From contig JAAYZH010000072.1 of the NCBI GenBank assembly GCA_012514965.1, forward strand, positions 1 to 5,281: a stretch of DNA of 5,281 nucleotides, written 5' to 3'. The position numbers were made by a program, and so were the translations under genes. Shown in pieces: positions 1 through 5,037 of this stretch (position 1 is its first letter; every line of letters starts with the position of its first letter). The notes beneath the pieces are model-generated. The model worked only from the letters and a program-made list of their open reading frames with translations. It ran no database searches and had not been told where the DNA came from. This DNA comes from Clostridiaceae bacterium (GTDB lineage: Bacteria; Bacillota; Clostridia; Saccharofermentanales; Fastidiosipilaceae).

Positions 1-47
1 CGCAACCAATTTCTGTTACTAAAATTCATCGGTAAAAATTCAAACAT
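1..47 (-). CDS. Start of a divergent gene, product unknown (partial)
   Basis: Fifteen complete codons and part of a sixteenth are visible on the minus strand, starting with ATG at 47-45 and reading MFEFLPMNFSNRNWL before the window ends. The call rests on the start context: AGGAGGA at 60-54 lies six bases before the ATG, a near-perfect Shine-Dalgarno sequence at ideal spacing, and the frame stays open to the edge. The gene diverges from the 277-5281 operon and shares its control region. The visible peptide has no obvious signal peptide or known motif, so no function can be given. A short leader peptide cannot be excluded. Confidence 0.7.
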   Translation of the reverse strand, partial: MFEFLPMNFSNRNWL

Positions 48-53
48 ATGCGA

Positions 54-60
54 TCCTCCT
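54..60 (-). promoter_or_regulatory. Strong ribosome binding site of the divergent gene
   Basis: On the minus strand this reads AGGAGGA, preceded by AAA, six bases before the ATG at 47-45. It is the strongest Shine-Dalgarno match in the window and the main evidence for a gene leaving the left edge. Confidence 0.75.
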
Positions 61-71
61 TTTGTGTAAAT

Positions 72-88
72 ACAGCTCGTGGCGCTGT
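72..88 (-). other. Small inverted repeat in the leader of the divergent gene
   Basis: ACAGC (72-76) and GCTGT (84-88) form a 5-bp stem with a 7-base loop, just upstream of the minus-strand ribosome binding site. If transcription of the divergent gene starts upstream, near 134, the mRNA leader could fold here. The stem is short and no T-tract follows, so it is not a terminator. A chance repeat is quite possible. Confidence 0.25.
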
Positions 89-99
89 CTTGTGGTTCA

Positions 100-114
100 C
101 TTGTATGTTACAAG
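100..114. promoter_or_regulatory. Perfect palindrome, candidate operator
   Basis: CTTGTATGTTACAAG is a perfect inverted repeat with two 6-base arms and a 3-base centre. Its size and symmetry suit a dimeric repressor site. It lies between the putative minus-strand start site and the divergent gene, so a bound protein could block that transcript. As RNA it would be a 6-bp hairpin with a 3-base loop. I do not recognise the motif as the site of a particular regulator family. Assignment as an operator is inference. Confidence 0.4.
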
Positions 115-140
115 CCAATTTTGACTTTATTTGACATTCG

Positions 141-169
141 ATTTTACAAATTTGTGAATGCTTTTTGAA
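141..169 (-). promoter_or_regulatory. Candidate sigma-A promoter for the divergent gene
   Basis: On the minus strand, TTCAAA (169-164) as a -35 box is followed after 17 bases by TAAAAT (146-141) as a -10 box. Matches to consensus are four of six and five of six. Transcription would begin near 134, giving a leader of about 87 bases that contains both the 100-114 palindrome and the 72-88 inverted repeat. The region is AT-rich, so chance matches are common. Confidence 0.35.
143..158. promoter_or_regulatory. AT-rich palindrome, candidate operator
   Basis: TTTACAAATTTGTGAA is a 16-base palindrome with one mismatched pair, built on the perfect 10-base core ACAAATTTGT (146-155). It lies mostly in the spacer of the candidate minus-strand promoter, a usual repressor position. 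It shares TTACAA with the palindrome at 100-114, which could mean two sites for one regulator. The shared word is short and AT-rich, so this is tentative. Confidence 0.35.
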
Positions 170-177
170 TAATTTTT
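156..177. repeat. Tandem 11-bp direct repeat
   Basis: GAATGCTTTTT (156-166) is followed at once by GAATAATTTTT (167-177), matching at nine of eleven positions. The 11-base period is close to one helical turn, so both T-tracts face the same side of the DNA. This suits intrinsic bending or an upstream promoter element. It overlaps the -35 box of the candidate minus-strand promoter. Slippage in AT-rich DNA is an equally simple explanation. Confidence 0.4.
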
Positions 178-181
178 ACCA

Positions 182-202
182 AGGCGGAGTGCGACTCTGC
201 TT
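182..202 (+). other. Possible hairpin upstream of the rightward promoter
   Basis: Bases 182-190 can pair with 194-202 around a GCG loop, giving nine pairs of which two are G-U; the core is GCGGAGT with ACTCTGC. No T-tract follows, so it is not a standard terminator. It would be transcribed only if a promoter upstream of 180 is used. One weak option is TTGACT at 121-126 with TACAAA at 145-150, 18 bases apart. Other pairings with 216-234 are possible, such as CTGCT (197-201) with AGCAG (218-222). Confidence 0.2.
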
Positions 203-233
203 GCCTGACGTTCGTGCAGCAGTCCGAGTAGAG

Positions 234-242
234 TGCTACAAT
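234..242 (+). promoter_or_regulatory. Extended -10 promoter of the hprK operon
   Basis: TGCTACAAT is an extended -10 element: TG, one base, then TACAAT, which matches the sigma-A consensus at five of six positions. No good -35 box lies 16-18 bases upstream, as expected for extended -10 promoters, which depend less on it. A start near 249 gives a leader of about 28 bases that includes the ribosome binding site at 266-270. This is the best rightward promoter candidate in the control region. Confidence 0.5.
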
Positions 243-276
243 TAAATCTGAATATTCATCCGAACAGGAGATTAGA

Positions 277-1227
277 ATGAGCACAGCTAGAGAAGGCGGC
301 AGGGCCTACGCAGACGCAGTGAATGCGGCGTTTGACGAGATCTTTACTGCTATTTTAGATAATCAGGATTTGCAGAGCGGGACAGAGTTTGATTTTGCCC
401 GCGATTTGAAGAAGCTTTTTGACGCAAGATCTGAGGCCTGGTATGAGGAGCCGCACGAGCTGCTCAACCAGCAGGGGCTGAGTGCCTATTTGAACAGCCT
501 CGATCAGGACAGCGTTTTGGAATTCCTCTTGGGAATTAGTGAAACGACAGATTACGCCTTGCCGGAGAGCGTCAAGGCCCTGTTATTGTCCCTCACCCCG
601 GAGAAGCGCGAAGCGTATTTATCGCTGATCCTGGCGATTTCTCCCGAGGCAGAGAGCGACAGTCCAGAGCGGTTGCGTGAGATCTATCGCGTCAATCAGC
701 TGTTGCCTCTTGTACAGCTTTGGCCGGAACCTGCCATCATCGATCGTGTGCTGGCATGGTTTCTAGCAGTGGAAGAACCGGATGAGCGGATTGCCGATGC
801 CTTGGGAAATTACCTGAAAGCACTTGGCGTACAGGCCGCTTTGCCCTTGATCGAGCACATTTCTACAGAACTTGACGGTGATCGTGCTGACAAGAACGGC
901 ACGGACTACTTGGTCCAAGATCTGACTTCGATCTCGAAATTCGATGAATCGTTGCGGGACAGAGTGTATCCGATTCTGCGCAAAGCATTTCGTGTCATGA
1001 GCAATAAGACCATTCCGGTACTCTGCCTGGGTGATTTTGGCACAGCCAGAGCGATTCCCTTGCTGCGCACCTACGTTGAACAGAATGCTTCGTCCATTGA
1101 CAGAGCGCTCTATTATGATATTATGTCCGCTATTCAACGCCTGGGCGGCAGTACCAAAGACCTGCCCGATCCGTTCGGTGATTTTACTCGCAAGGGACCA
1201 CAGGGTCCCAAAATTGTTGAAATATGA
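277..1227 (+). CDS. HEAT-repeat-like protein of unknown function
   Basis: This 316-residue acidic, probably all-helical protein has no signal peptide or membrane segment and should be cytosolic. The start is set by AGGAG at 266-270, six bases before the ATG. The C-terminal half looks like HEAT or PBS-lyase-type helical repeats: residues 170-196 (ALGNYLKALGVQAALPLIEH), 249-268 (LCLGDFGTARAIPLLRTYVE) and 276-291 (RALYYDIMSAIQRLGG). The LG-x-x-G-x-x-x-A-I-P-L-L pattern at 251-263 is the clearest unit. The first 150 residues are also helical but less repeat-like. Such repeats usually form protein-binding scaffolds, and I see no catalytic motif. It is the first gene after the promoter and ends ten bases before hprK, whose ribosome binding site overlaps its stop codon. 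Co-expression with hprK is therefore likely, but any link to HPr phosphorylation is a guess. I do not recognise an established family. Confidence 0.85.
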   Translation: MSTAREGGRAYADAVNAAFDEIFTAILDNQDLQSGTEFDFARDLKKLFDARSEAWYEEPHELLNQQGLSAYLNSLDQDSVLEFLLGISETTDYALPESVKALLLSLTPEKREAYLSLILAISPEAESDSPERLREIYRVNQLLPLVQLWPEPAIIDRVLAWFLAVEEPDERIADALGNYLKALGVQAALPLIEHISTELDGDRADKNGTDYLVQDLTSISKFDESLRDRVYPILRKAFRVMSNKTIPVLCLGDFGTARAIPLLRTYVEQNASSIDRALYYDIMSAIQRLGGSTKDLPDPFGDFTRKGPQGPKIVEI

Positions 1228-1230
1228 GGT
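1226..1230 (+). promoter_or_regulatory. hprK ribosome binding site overlapping the upstream stop codon
   Basis: GAGGT lies seven bases before the hprK ATG at 1238 and shares two bases with the TGA (1225-1227) of the HEAT-like gene. Ribosomes ending the upstream gene would stop on this site, which suggests translational coupling. It also fixes the hprK start, although the frame is open further upstream to 1031. Confidence 0.6.
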
Positions 1231-1237
1231 CGGTACA

Positions 1238-2155
1238 ATGGCATCAGTCAGCTTAAAGAACATTGTTGATGAGTTTAAACTCGAGGAGCTTACTTCCTTC
1301 GGCAACACGGAGGACATTCTCATTTCGGTTGCGGACGTAACCCGCCCGGGTCTGCAACTGTCTGGTTCGTATGAACATTTCGGTGCTGACCGTATTCAGC
1401 TCCTGGGCAATATGGAAATGGCCTATCTGGAGATGCAGACGGCTGAAGCGCGCATGCAGAAACTGGATCAGTTGATGGGGCGCGGGATTCCCTGCTTGAT
1501 TATTTCCCGTCATCACGAGCCTTTCCCTGAGATGGTTGAGTGCTCGAACCGTTATTCGGTTCCTTTGCTGCGTTCACCCGAGGTGACTTCGGTCTTTATG
1601 AGTTCGCTTATCAAGTACCTCAATGTCGAACTGGCGCCGGAGACGACCCTGCATGGAGTTTTGGTTGAGATTTACGGTGAAGGCATGCTGATGCTAGGTG
1701 AGAGCGGTGTCGGTAAGTCTGAGACGGCAATGGAGATCGTGAAGCGCGGCCATCGCCTGATTGCCGATGACTTGGTGGAAGTGCGTCGTGTTTCGGACAC
1801 TACGCTTTTGGGTAGAGCGCCCGAGATTATTCGCCACCTGATCGAGATCCGCGGTCTTGGTATTTTGGATGTCAAGGAATTGTTCGGTGTTTCCGCAGTC
1901 AAGCAGCAGGAGTCGATCGATTTCGTGATAAACCTCGAGCTTTGGGATGAGCGCAAAACCTATGAGCGTATGGGTATCAATGAAGAGAGCACCGAAATTC
2001 TGGGTATTCGTGTACCTTCGATTACGATTCCGGTGCGGCCCGGCCGCAACCTTGCGATCATTGTCGAAGTGGCGGCGATCAATTTCCGCCAGAAACGCAT
2101 GGGATACAACGCTGCCCAGGCTTTGACCGATCGTCTGTTCGGCAAGAGCAAATAA
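1238..2155 (+). CDS. hprK: HPr kinase/phosphorylase
   Basis: This bifunctional enzyme uses ATP or pyrophosphate to phosphorylate HPr on its regulatory serine (Ser46 in the well-studied HPr proteins), and removes the phosphate by phosphorolysis. It controls carbon catabolite repression and sugar uptake in the cytosol. The 305 residues match the usual family length. An N-terminal domain (about 1-130, with DVTRPGLQLSG at 33-43) precedes the kinase domain. There the P-loop GESGVGKS is at 154-161, with the conserved His139 before it, the acidic pair Asp177-Asp178 in RLIADD, the family signature EIRGLGILDV at 203-212, Arg244, and the C-terminal PVRPGRN loop at 265-271. All catalytic positions I know for the family appear intact. 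Start: ATG at 1238 with GAGGT upstream; this gives the typical MASVSLKNIVDEF opening. The open frame back to 1031 overlaps the previous gene and is not needed. The HPr gene itself is not in this window. Confidence 0.98.
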   Translation: MASVSLKNIVDEFKLEELTSFGNTEDILISVADVTRPGLQLSGSYEHFGADRIQLLGNMEMAYLEMQTAEARMQKLDQLMGRGIPCLIISRHHEPFPEMVECSNRYSVPLLRSPEVTSVFMSSLIKYLNVELAPETTLHGVLVEIYGEGMLMLGESGVGKSETAMEIVKRGHRLIADDLVEVRRVSDTTLLGRAPEIIRHLIEIRGLGILDVKELFGVSAVKQQESIDFVINLELWDERKTYERMGINEESTEILGIRVPSITIPVRPGRNLAIIVEVAAINFRQKRMGYNAAQALTDRLFGKSK

Positions 2156-2174
2156 ATAAGGATTATCTGAGATT

Positions 2175-2179
2175 GAGGA
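2175..2179 (+). promoter_or_regulatory. murB ribosome binding site that decides the start
   Basis: GAGGA lies eight bases before ATG 2188. An in-frame TTG at 2173 overlaps this site and would add five residues (MRNDF). The placement of the site favours ATG 2188. Confidence 0.6.
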
Positions 2180-2187
2180 ACGATTTC

Positions 2188-3168
2188 ATGCATGAGTGGC
2201 AGCCGTTACAAGAGCAGTATAACTTGGAAGTGCGCAGAGATGAGACTTTAGCGAAGCATTGCACGTATGAGGTCGGTGGGCCAGCCGACTTTTTTTGTGA
2301 ACCACATAATATGGAAGCCTTGCGCGGTGTACTTCAGTTGTGCAGGGCCAAAGGCACACCCGTAACCATCATCGGCAAGGGCTCTAACCTTTTGGTTTCG
2401 GACCGCGGCATACGCGGCATGGTTGTCTGTCTTGCCGGTGCCTTTGCGAAACGTGGATTTCTGCAGGCCTGTCCGGGCCGTGAAGCCTACGCAGAGGCCC
2501 TGAATTCTCTGACAGAAGAGCCGCAGATCGACGCAGACGGCTTTGCCTGGTTGTTTTCTGAGGCCGGTGCGTCGATGATTGAAGTTTCGAAATATGCGTC
2601 GAGTCTTGCTTTAGGCGGGCTGGAATTCGCCTGCGGCATACCCGGAACAGTCGGCGGCGCAGTCTATATGAATGCTGGCGCCTATGGCGGCATGACCCAG
2701 GAAGTGGCCGCGATCACGTATTACTTGGACGCGGATTTCGAGCTCCGGGCTGCTGTTTGGGATGAGCAGAATTTCGGCTATAGACGCAGCCTGTATCAGG
2801 ATGTGAAGGGCACGATTTTGGCCACCTGCTATCGTTTACAGCCTGGAGACGCTGCAGAAATTAATTCGAAAGTTGCTGAGCTGACTGCGAAACGAGAGAA
2901 GTCCCAGCCGCTCGAATACCCAAGCTGCGGTTCTGTCTTCAAACGGCCGGAAGGCTACTACGCCGGTAAACTGATTATGGACAGCGGACTGCAGGGGTTC
3001 AGGATCGGCGGGGCAGAGGTTTCACTTAAACACGCCGGTTTTATCGTGAATCGCGGAGGAGCTACGGCGACGGATATCGCGGATCTCATTGCCCACATCC
3101 GCAAAACCGTGGCGGAGAAATTCGGTGTGACACTCGAAACGGAAGTGCGGTTTATCGGCGACTGGTGA
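2188..3168 (+). CDS. murB: UDP-N-acetylenolpyruvoylglucosamine reductase, type II
   Basis: This cytosolic FAD flavoenzyme uses NADPH to reduce UDP-GlcNAc-enolpyruvate to UDP-MurNAc, the second committed step of peptidoglycan synthesis. From ATG 2188 it has 326 residues. The FAD domain shows YEVGGPADF (27-35) and GKGSNLLVSDRGIRG (63-77). GLEFACGIPGTVGGAVYMNAG (from 144) follows. Catalytic residues by comparison with the Staphylococcus aureus enzyme are Arg199 in GYRRS, Ser249 in SCGSVF and Glu319 in LETEVR. The PLEYPSCGSVFKRPEGYYAG segment (241-260) is typical of the Gram-positive type II form. About 27 extra residues sit near 85-118 compared with S. aureus MurB as I recall it, between the GIRG strand and SEAGASMIEVS. 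They are in frame and free of stops. The gene follows hprK after 32 bases with no terminator, so it is probably co-transcribed. Confidence 0.97.
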   Translation: MHEWQPLQEQYNLEVRRDETLAKHCTYEVGGPADFFCEPHNMEALRGVLQLCRAKGTPVTIIGKGSNLLVSDRGIRGMVVCLAGAFAKRGFLQACPGREAYAEALNSLTEEPQIDADGFAWLFSEAGASMIEVSKYASSLALGGLEFACGIPGTVGGAVYMNAGAYGGMTQEVAAITYYLDADFELRAAVWDEQNFGYRRSLYQDVKGTILATCYRLQPGDAAEINSKVAELTAKREKSQPLEYPSCGSVFKRPEGYYAGKLIMDSGLQGFRIGGAEVSLKHAGFIVNRGGATATDIADLIAHIRKTVAEKFGVTLETEVRFIGDW

Positions 3169-3204
3169 AGACAGAGAAGACATTCTCACAGTTTTAGTCA
3201 ACAG

Positions 3205-3210
3205 AAAGGA
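3205..3210 (+). promoter_or_regulatory. rapZ ribosome binding site with long spacing
   Basis: AAAGGA is the best Shine-Dalgarno match before rapZ but lies 13 bases from ATG 3224, longer than the usual 5-9. No in-frame start lies nearer to it; ATG 3211 is in another frame. The protein begins MEILILTGMSGSGKS, so ATG 3224 is secure and initiation may be somewhat weak. The 55-base gap between murB and rapZ is the largest in the operon and holds only a weak 5-bp repeat (GAGAA 3174-3178, TTCTC 3183-3187) with no T-tract. Confidence 0.45.
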
Positions 3211-3223
3211 ATGGGTCCACACT

Positions 3224-4105
3224 ATGGAAATCTTGATACTCACCGGTATGTCCGGCAGCGGCAAGAGTGTCGCGGTCAATAGTCTGGAAGACATCGGCTT
3301 CTTCTGTATCGATAACCTGCCGCCCCAGCTTTTGGCTGACATCGTAATTAAGCTCGCGAGAGCCAATCAAGGCGAGGGTGTGGGGATCGATCGGCTGGCG
3401 GTGGTCGTGGACAGCCGCAGCGCAGAGTTTTTCTCGACCCTGGATGACAGCCTGCGCCACATAGAAGAAGAGAAACTACCCTACAAGATCCTCTTTCTTG
3501 ATGCCTCGAATGATACGCTGATCAGCCGCTATAAGCAGACCCGCCGCAGTCACCCTATGTCTGAAGAAGGCGGAATCCTGACCGGTATCGACAGGGAACG
3601 TGCTTTGTTGCGCCCCTTGCGCGAACGAGCCAGCTCAATCTTGACTACTGACGGCGAAACCCCGCAGAGTCTGGCAAAGAAGGTCTATAAGATCGTCGAG
3701 GCTGATGTGGATGAGCAGCGCCGCATTACAATCCTGGTCCAGTCCTTTGGCTTTAAGTACGGGGTACCGGAAGACAGCGATCTGGTCCTCGATGTACGCT
3801 TTTTGCCCAATCCCTTCTACATTGAAGAACTCCGTCCGCTGAGCGGCCAGGATCAGGGTATTTCAGATTATGTATACGGCTTTCCGGAAACCCGTGTGTT
3901 CCTGGAGAAGCAGGTCGATATGCTCCTCTTTCTGATGCCATACTATATTCGCGAGGGCAAAATCACTTTGACAATCTCCGTCGGCTGCACCGGCGGTCGT
4001 CACCGCTCGGTTCTTCTGGCAGGGGCAATTGCTCACCGGCTGCGTCAAAACGATTACAGGGTAACGCTTACCCATAGAGACATCGCCAAGGATTTGCAAA
4101 AGTGA
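3224..4105 (+). CDS. rapZ: RapZ/YvcJ-family nucleotide-binding protein
   Basis: This is a 293-residue P-loop protein of the RapZ (YvcJ, formerly YhbJ) family, close to the usual length. The N-terminal kinase-like domain has the Walker A motif GMSGSGKS at 8-15, the family motif DIGFFCIDNLPPQL at 23-36, VVDSRS at 61-66, and FLDAS followed by RYKQTRRSHPM at 91-112. The C-terminal domain carries FGFKYGVPEDSDLVLDVRF (175-193), LPNPFYIEELRPLSG (194-208) and the signature GCTGGRHRSV (254-263). In Escherichia coli RapZ binds the small RNA GlmZ and passes it to RNase E, controlling glucosamine-6-phosphate synthase. In Bacillus subtilis YvcJ binds and hydrolyses nucleotides. Bacillota are not known to have GlmZ, so the partner here is unknown. 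Its last four bases overlap the whiA start, and the usual neighbour yvcK is absent. Confidence 0.97.
   Translation: MEILILTGMSGSGKSVAVNSLEDIGFFCIDNLPPQLLADIVIKLARANQGEGVGIDRLAVVVDSRSAEFFSTLDDSLRHIEEEKLPYKILFLDASNDTLISRYKQTRRSHPMSEEGGILTGIDRERALLRPLRERASSILTTDGETPQSLAKKVYKIVEADVDEQRRITILVQSFGFKYGVPEDSDLVLDVRFLPNPFYIEELRPLSGQDQGISDYVYGFPETRVFLEKQVDMLLFLMPYYIREGKITLTISVGCTGGRHRSVLLAGAIAHRLRQNDYRVTLTHRDIAKDLQK
4088..4092 (+). promoter_or_regulatory. whiA ribosome binding site inside rapZ
   Basis: AAGGA lies within the last codons of rapZ, nine bases before the GTG at 4102. It supports the GTG start, which forms a GTGA overlap with the rapZ TGA stop and suggests translational coupling. Confidence 0.55.
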
Positions 4106-5037
4106 GAAGAGTTACATTTTCCCAGAAGGTCAAAGAAGAGCTCGTAAACCTCGAAATGGAAGACAACGAACAAGCCAGCCTCTGGCTTTGTTCCGCCTTG
4201 GCCGCGTCAGGCCTGTTCCGAGCGGGAGAAGTGTACATCAAGAGCGCTCAACGGGCCTTTATCGAAAAGTTGCAGTTGGAAGTAAGGCGTCTCTGGGATA
4301 TTGAAGCTAGCGTCGGCGAAAAAACGGCGTATGCATATCTCACGATCAGCGGACAGGCACAGGTGCAAATCGTGCGCCAGGAAATGCTTGCCCACCTGCA
4401 TTACAACACCCTTCGCGGGACTCTGGAGCGGCAGGCCGGCAGTTTTGCGCCTGCGCTTCGGCTTACTGCTCTGCGTTCGATCTTTTTGGCCGCAGGGTCT
4501 TTGGCCGAACCTGCCAGCAGTTACCAGATTGAATTCGCCCTGCGCCGTTTGTCTGTCGCGAATTTCGTCGAAGAGCTCCTGGAACTCGAGGACATTGAGA
4601 TTTTGCGTCTGCAGCATGGAGCCTATCATATGCTGTATATCAAGAACGGCGACCAGATTGCTCAGCTCTTGGCGAACGGGGGTGCGCACATGTCCTACCT
4701 TCAGTTTGAGCAGATACGGGTTCGCAAGAACATGAACGGAATGGTGAATCGTACGGTCAACTGCGACAGCGCAAACTCACAGCGAGTGGCTGACACTTCT
4801 GCCCGGCAGATTGAGCTCCTGCGTGATCTGGATGCGGCGAACGGTGTCGACAAGCTGCCCGATGACCTGCGTGTGGTCGCCAGACTGCGCCTGGACAACC
4901 CCGGATTTTCGATACGCGAGATGGGTGAGTGCATGGATCCGCCGCTTGGTAAATCCGGCATGTACCATCGCCTCGGTAAGCTTGAAGTCTGGGCCAAAAA
5001 CTACTTAGCAGAATTAGGAGAAGACAGTGGCACTTGA
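4102..5037 (+). CDS. whiA: WhiA-family DNA-binding protein, probable division regulator
   Basis: This 311-residue protein matches the WhiA (YvcL) family in length and layout. An N-terminal WhiA domain (about 1-110, opening VTFSQKVKEELVNLE) is followed by a LAGLIDADG homing-endonuclease fold that serves for binding rather than cutting (FLAAGSLAEPASSYQIEFA, 128-146). Next come the conserved MVNRTVNCDSANSQR (214-228) and a C-terminal helix-turn-helix domain (about 235-300) with LPDDLRVVARLRLDNP and DPPLGKSGMYHRLGKLE. In Streptomyces WhiA is a sporulation transcription factor; in B. subtilis it binds the nucleoid and affects division and chromosome segregation. The start is GTG with AAGGA upstream. 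Position 288 is Tyr where I recall Asn in most Bacillota (KSGxNHR), and 292 is Gly where Arg is common, both in the probable DNA-reading region. Its end overlaps trmL by 11 bases. Confidence 0.96.
   Translation: MRRVTFSQKVKEELVNLEMEDNEQASLWLCSALAASGLFRAGEVYIKSAQRAFIEKLQLEVRRLWDIEASVGEKTAYAYLTISGQAQVQIVRQEMLAHLHYNTLRGTLERQAGSFAPALRLTALRSIFLAAGSLAEPASSYQIEFALRRLSVANFVEELLELEDIEILRLQHGAYHMLYIKNGDQIAQLLANGGAHMSYLQFEQIRVRKNMNGMVNRTVNCDSANSQRVADTSARQIELLRDLDAANGVDKLPDDLRVVARLRLDNPGFSIREMGECMDPPLGKSGMYHRLGKLEVWAKNYLAELGEDSGT
5016..5020 (+). promoter_or_regulatory. trmL ribosome binding site inside whiA
   Basis: AGGAG lies six bases before the GTG at 5027, within the coding sequence of whiA. Its ideal spacing supports this start and an 11-base overlap of the two genes. 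Confidence 0.65.

Noticed and set aside
131..159. Rightward promoter using the perfect -35 TTGACA at 131-136
   Set aside because: At 16-18 bases downstream there is no good -10 box; the 17-base option is GTGAAT, matching only three of six positions.
154..170. Catabolite responsive element (cre) near the operon promoter
   Set aside because: A cre site would be attractive upstream of hprK, but nothing in 48-276 fits the TGNAANCGNTNNCA pattern well enough.
1031..1237. Upstream extension of hprK by 69 codons
   Set aside because: It overlaps the HEAT-like gene in another frame, and the known HprK N-terminus begins at ATG 1238, which has its own ribosome binding site.
763..1323. Long open frame on the minus strand (186 codons) opposite the HEAT-like gene and hprK start
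   Set aside because: It covers two well-supported plus-strand starts and stops, has no recognisable domain, and is explained by codon bias of the coding strand.
2173..2187. TTG start for murB adding MRNDF
   Set aside because: The TTG overlaps GAGGA at 2175-2179, which is well spaced for ATG 2188; the five residues are not needed by the MurB fold.
3174..3187. Terminator between murB and rapZ
   Set aside because: The only inverted repeat is a weak 5-bp A/T-containing stem with no T-tract after it.
4483..4542. Homing endonuclease or mobile intron suggested by the LAGLIDADG-like fold
   Set aside because: This fold is a normal part of WhiA proteins and is degenerate for cleavage; no mobile-element signs are present around it.
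4207..4689. Long open frame on the minus strand (160 codons) within whiA
   Set aside because: whiA is a clear family match across this region; the antisense translation shows no known motif.
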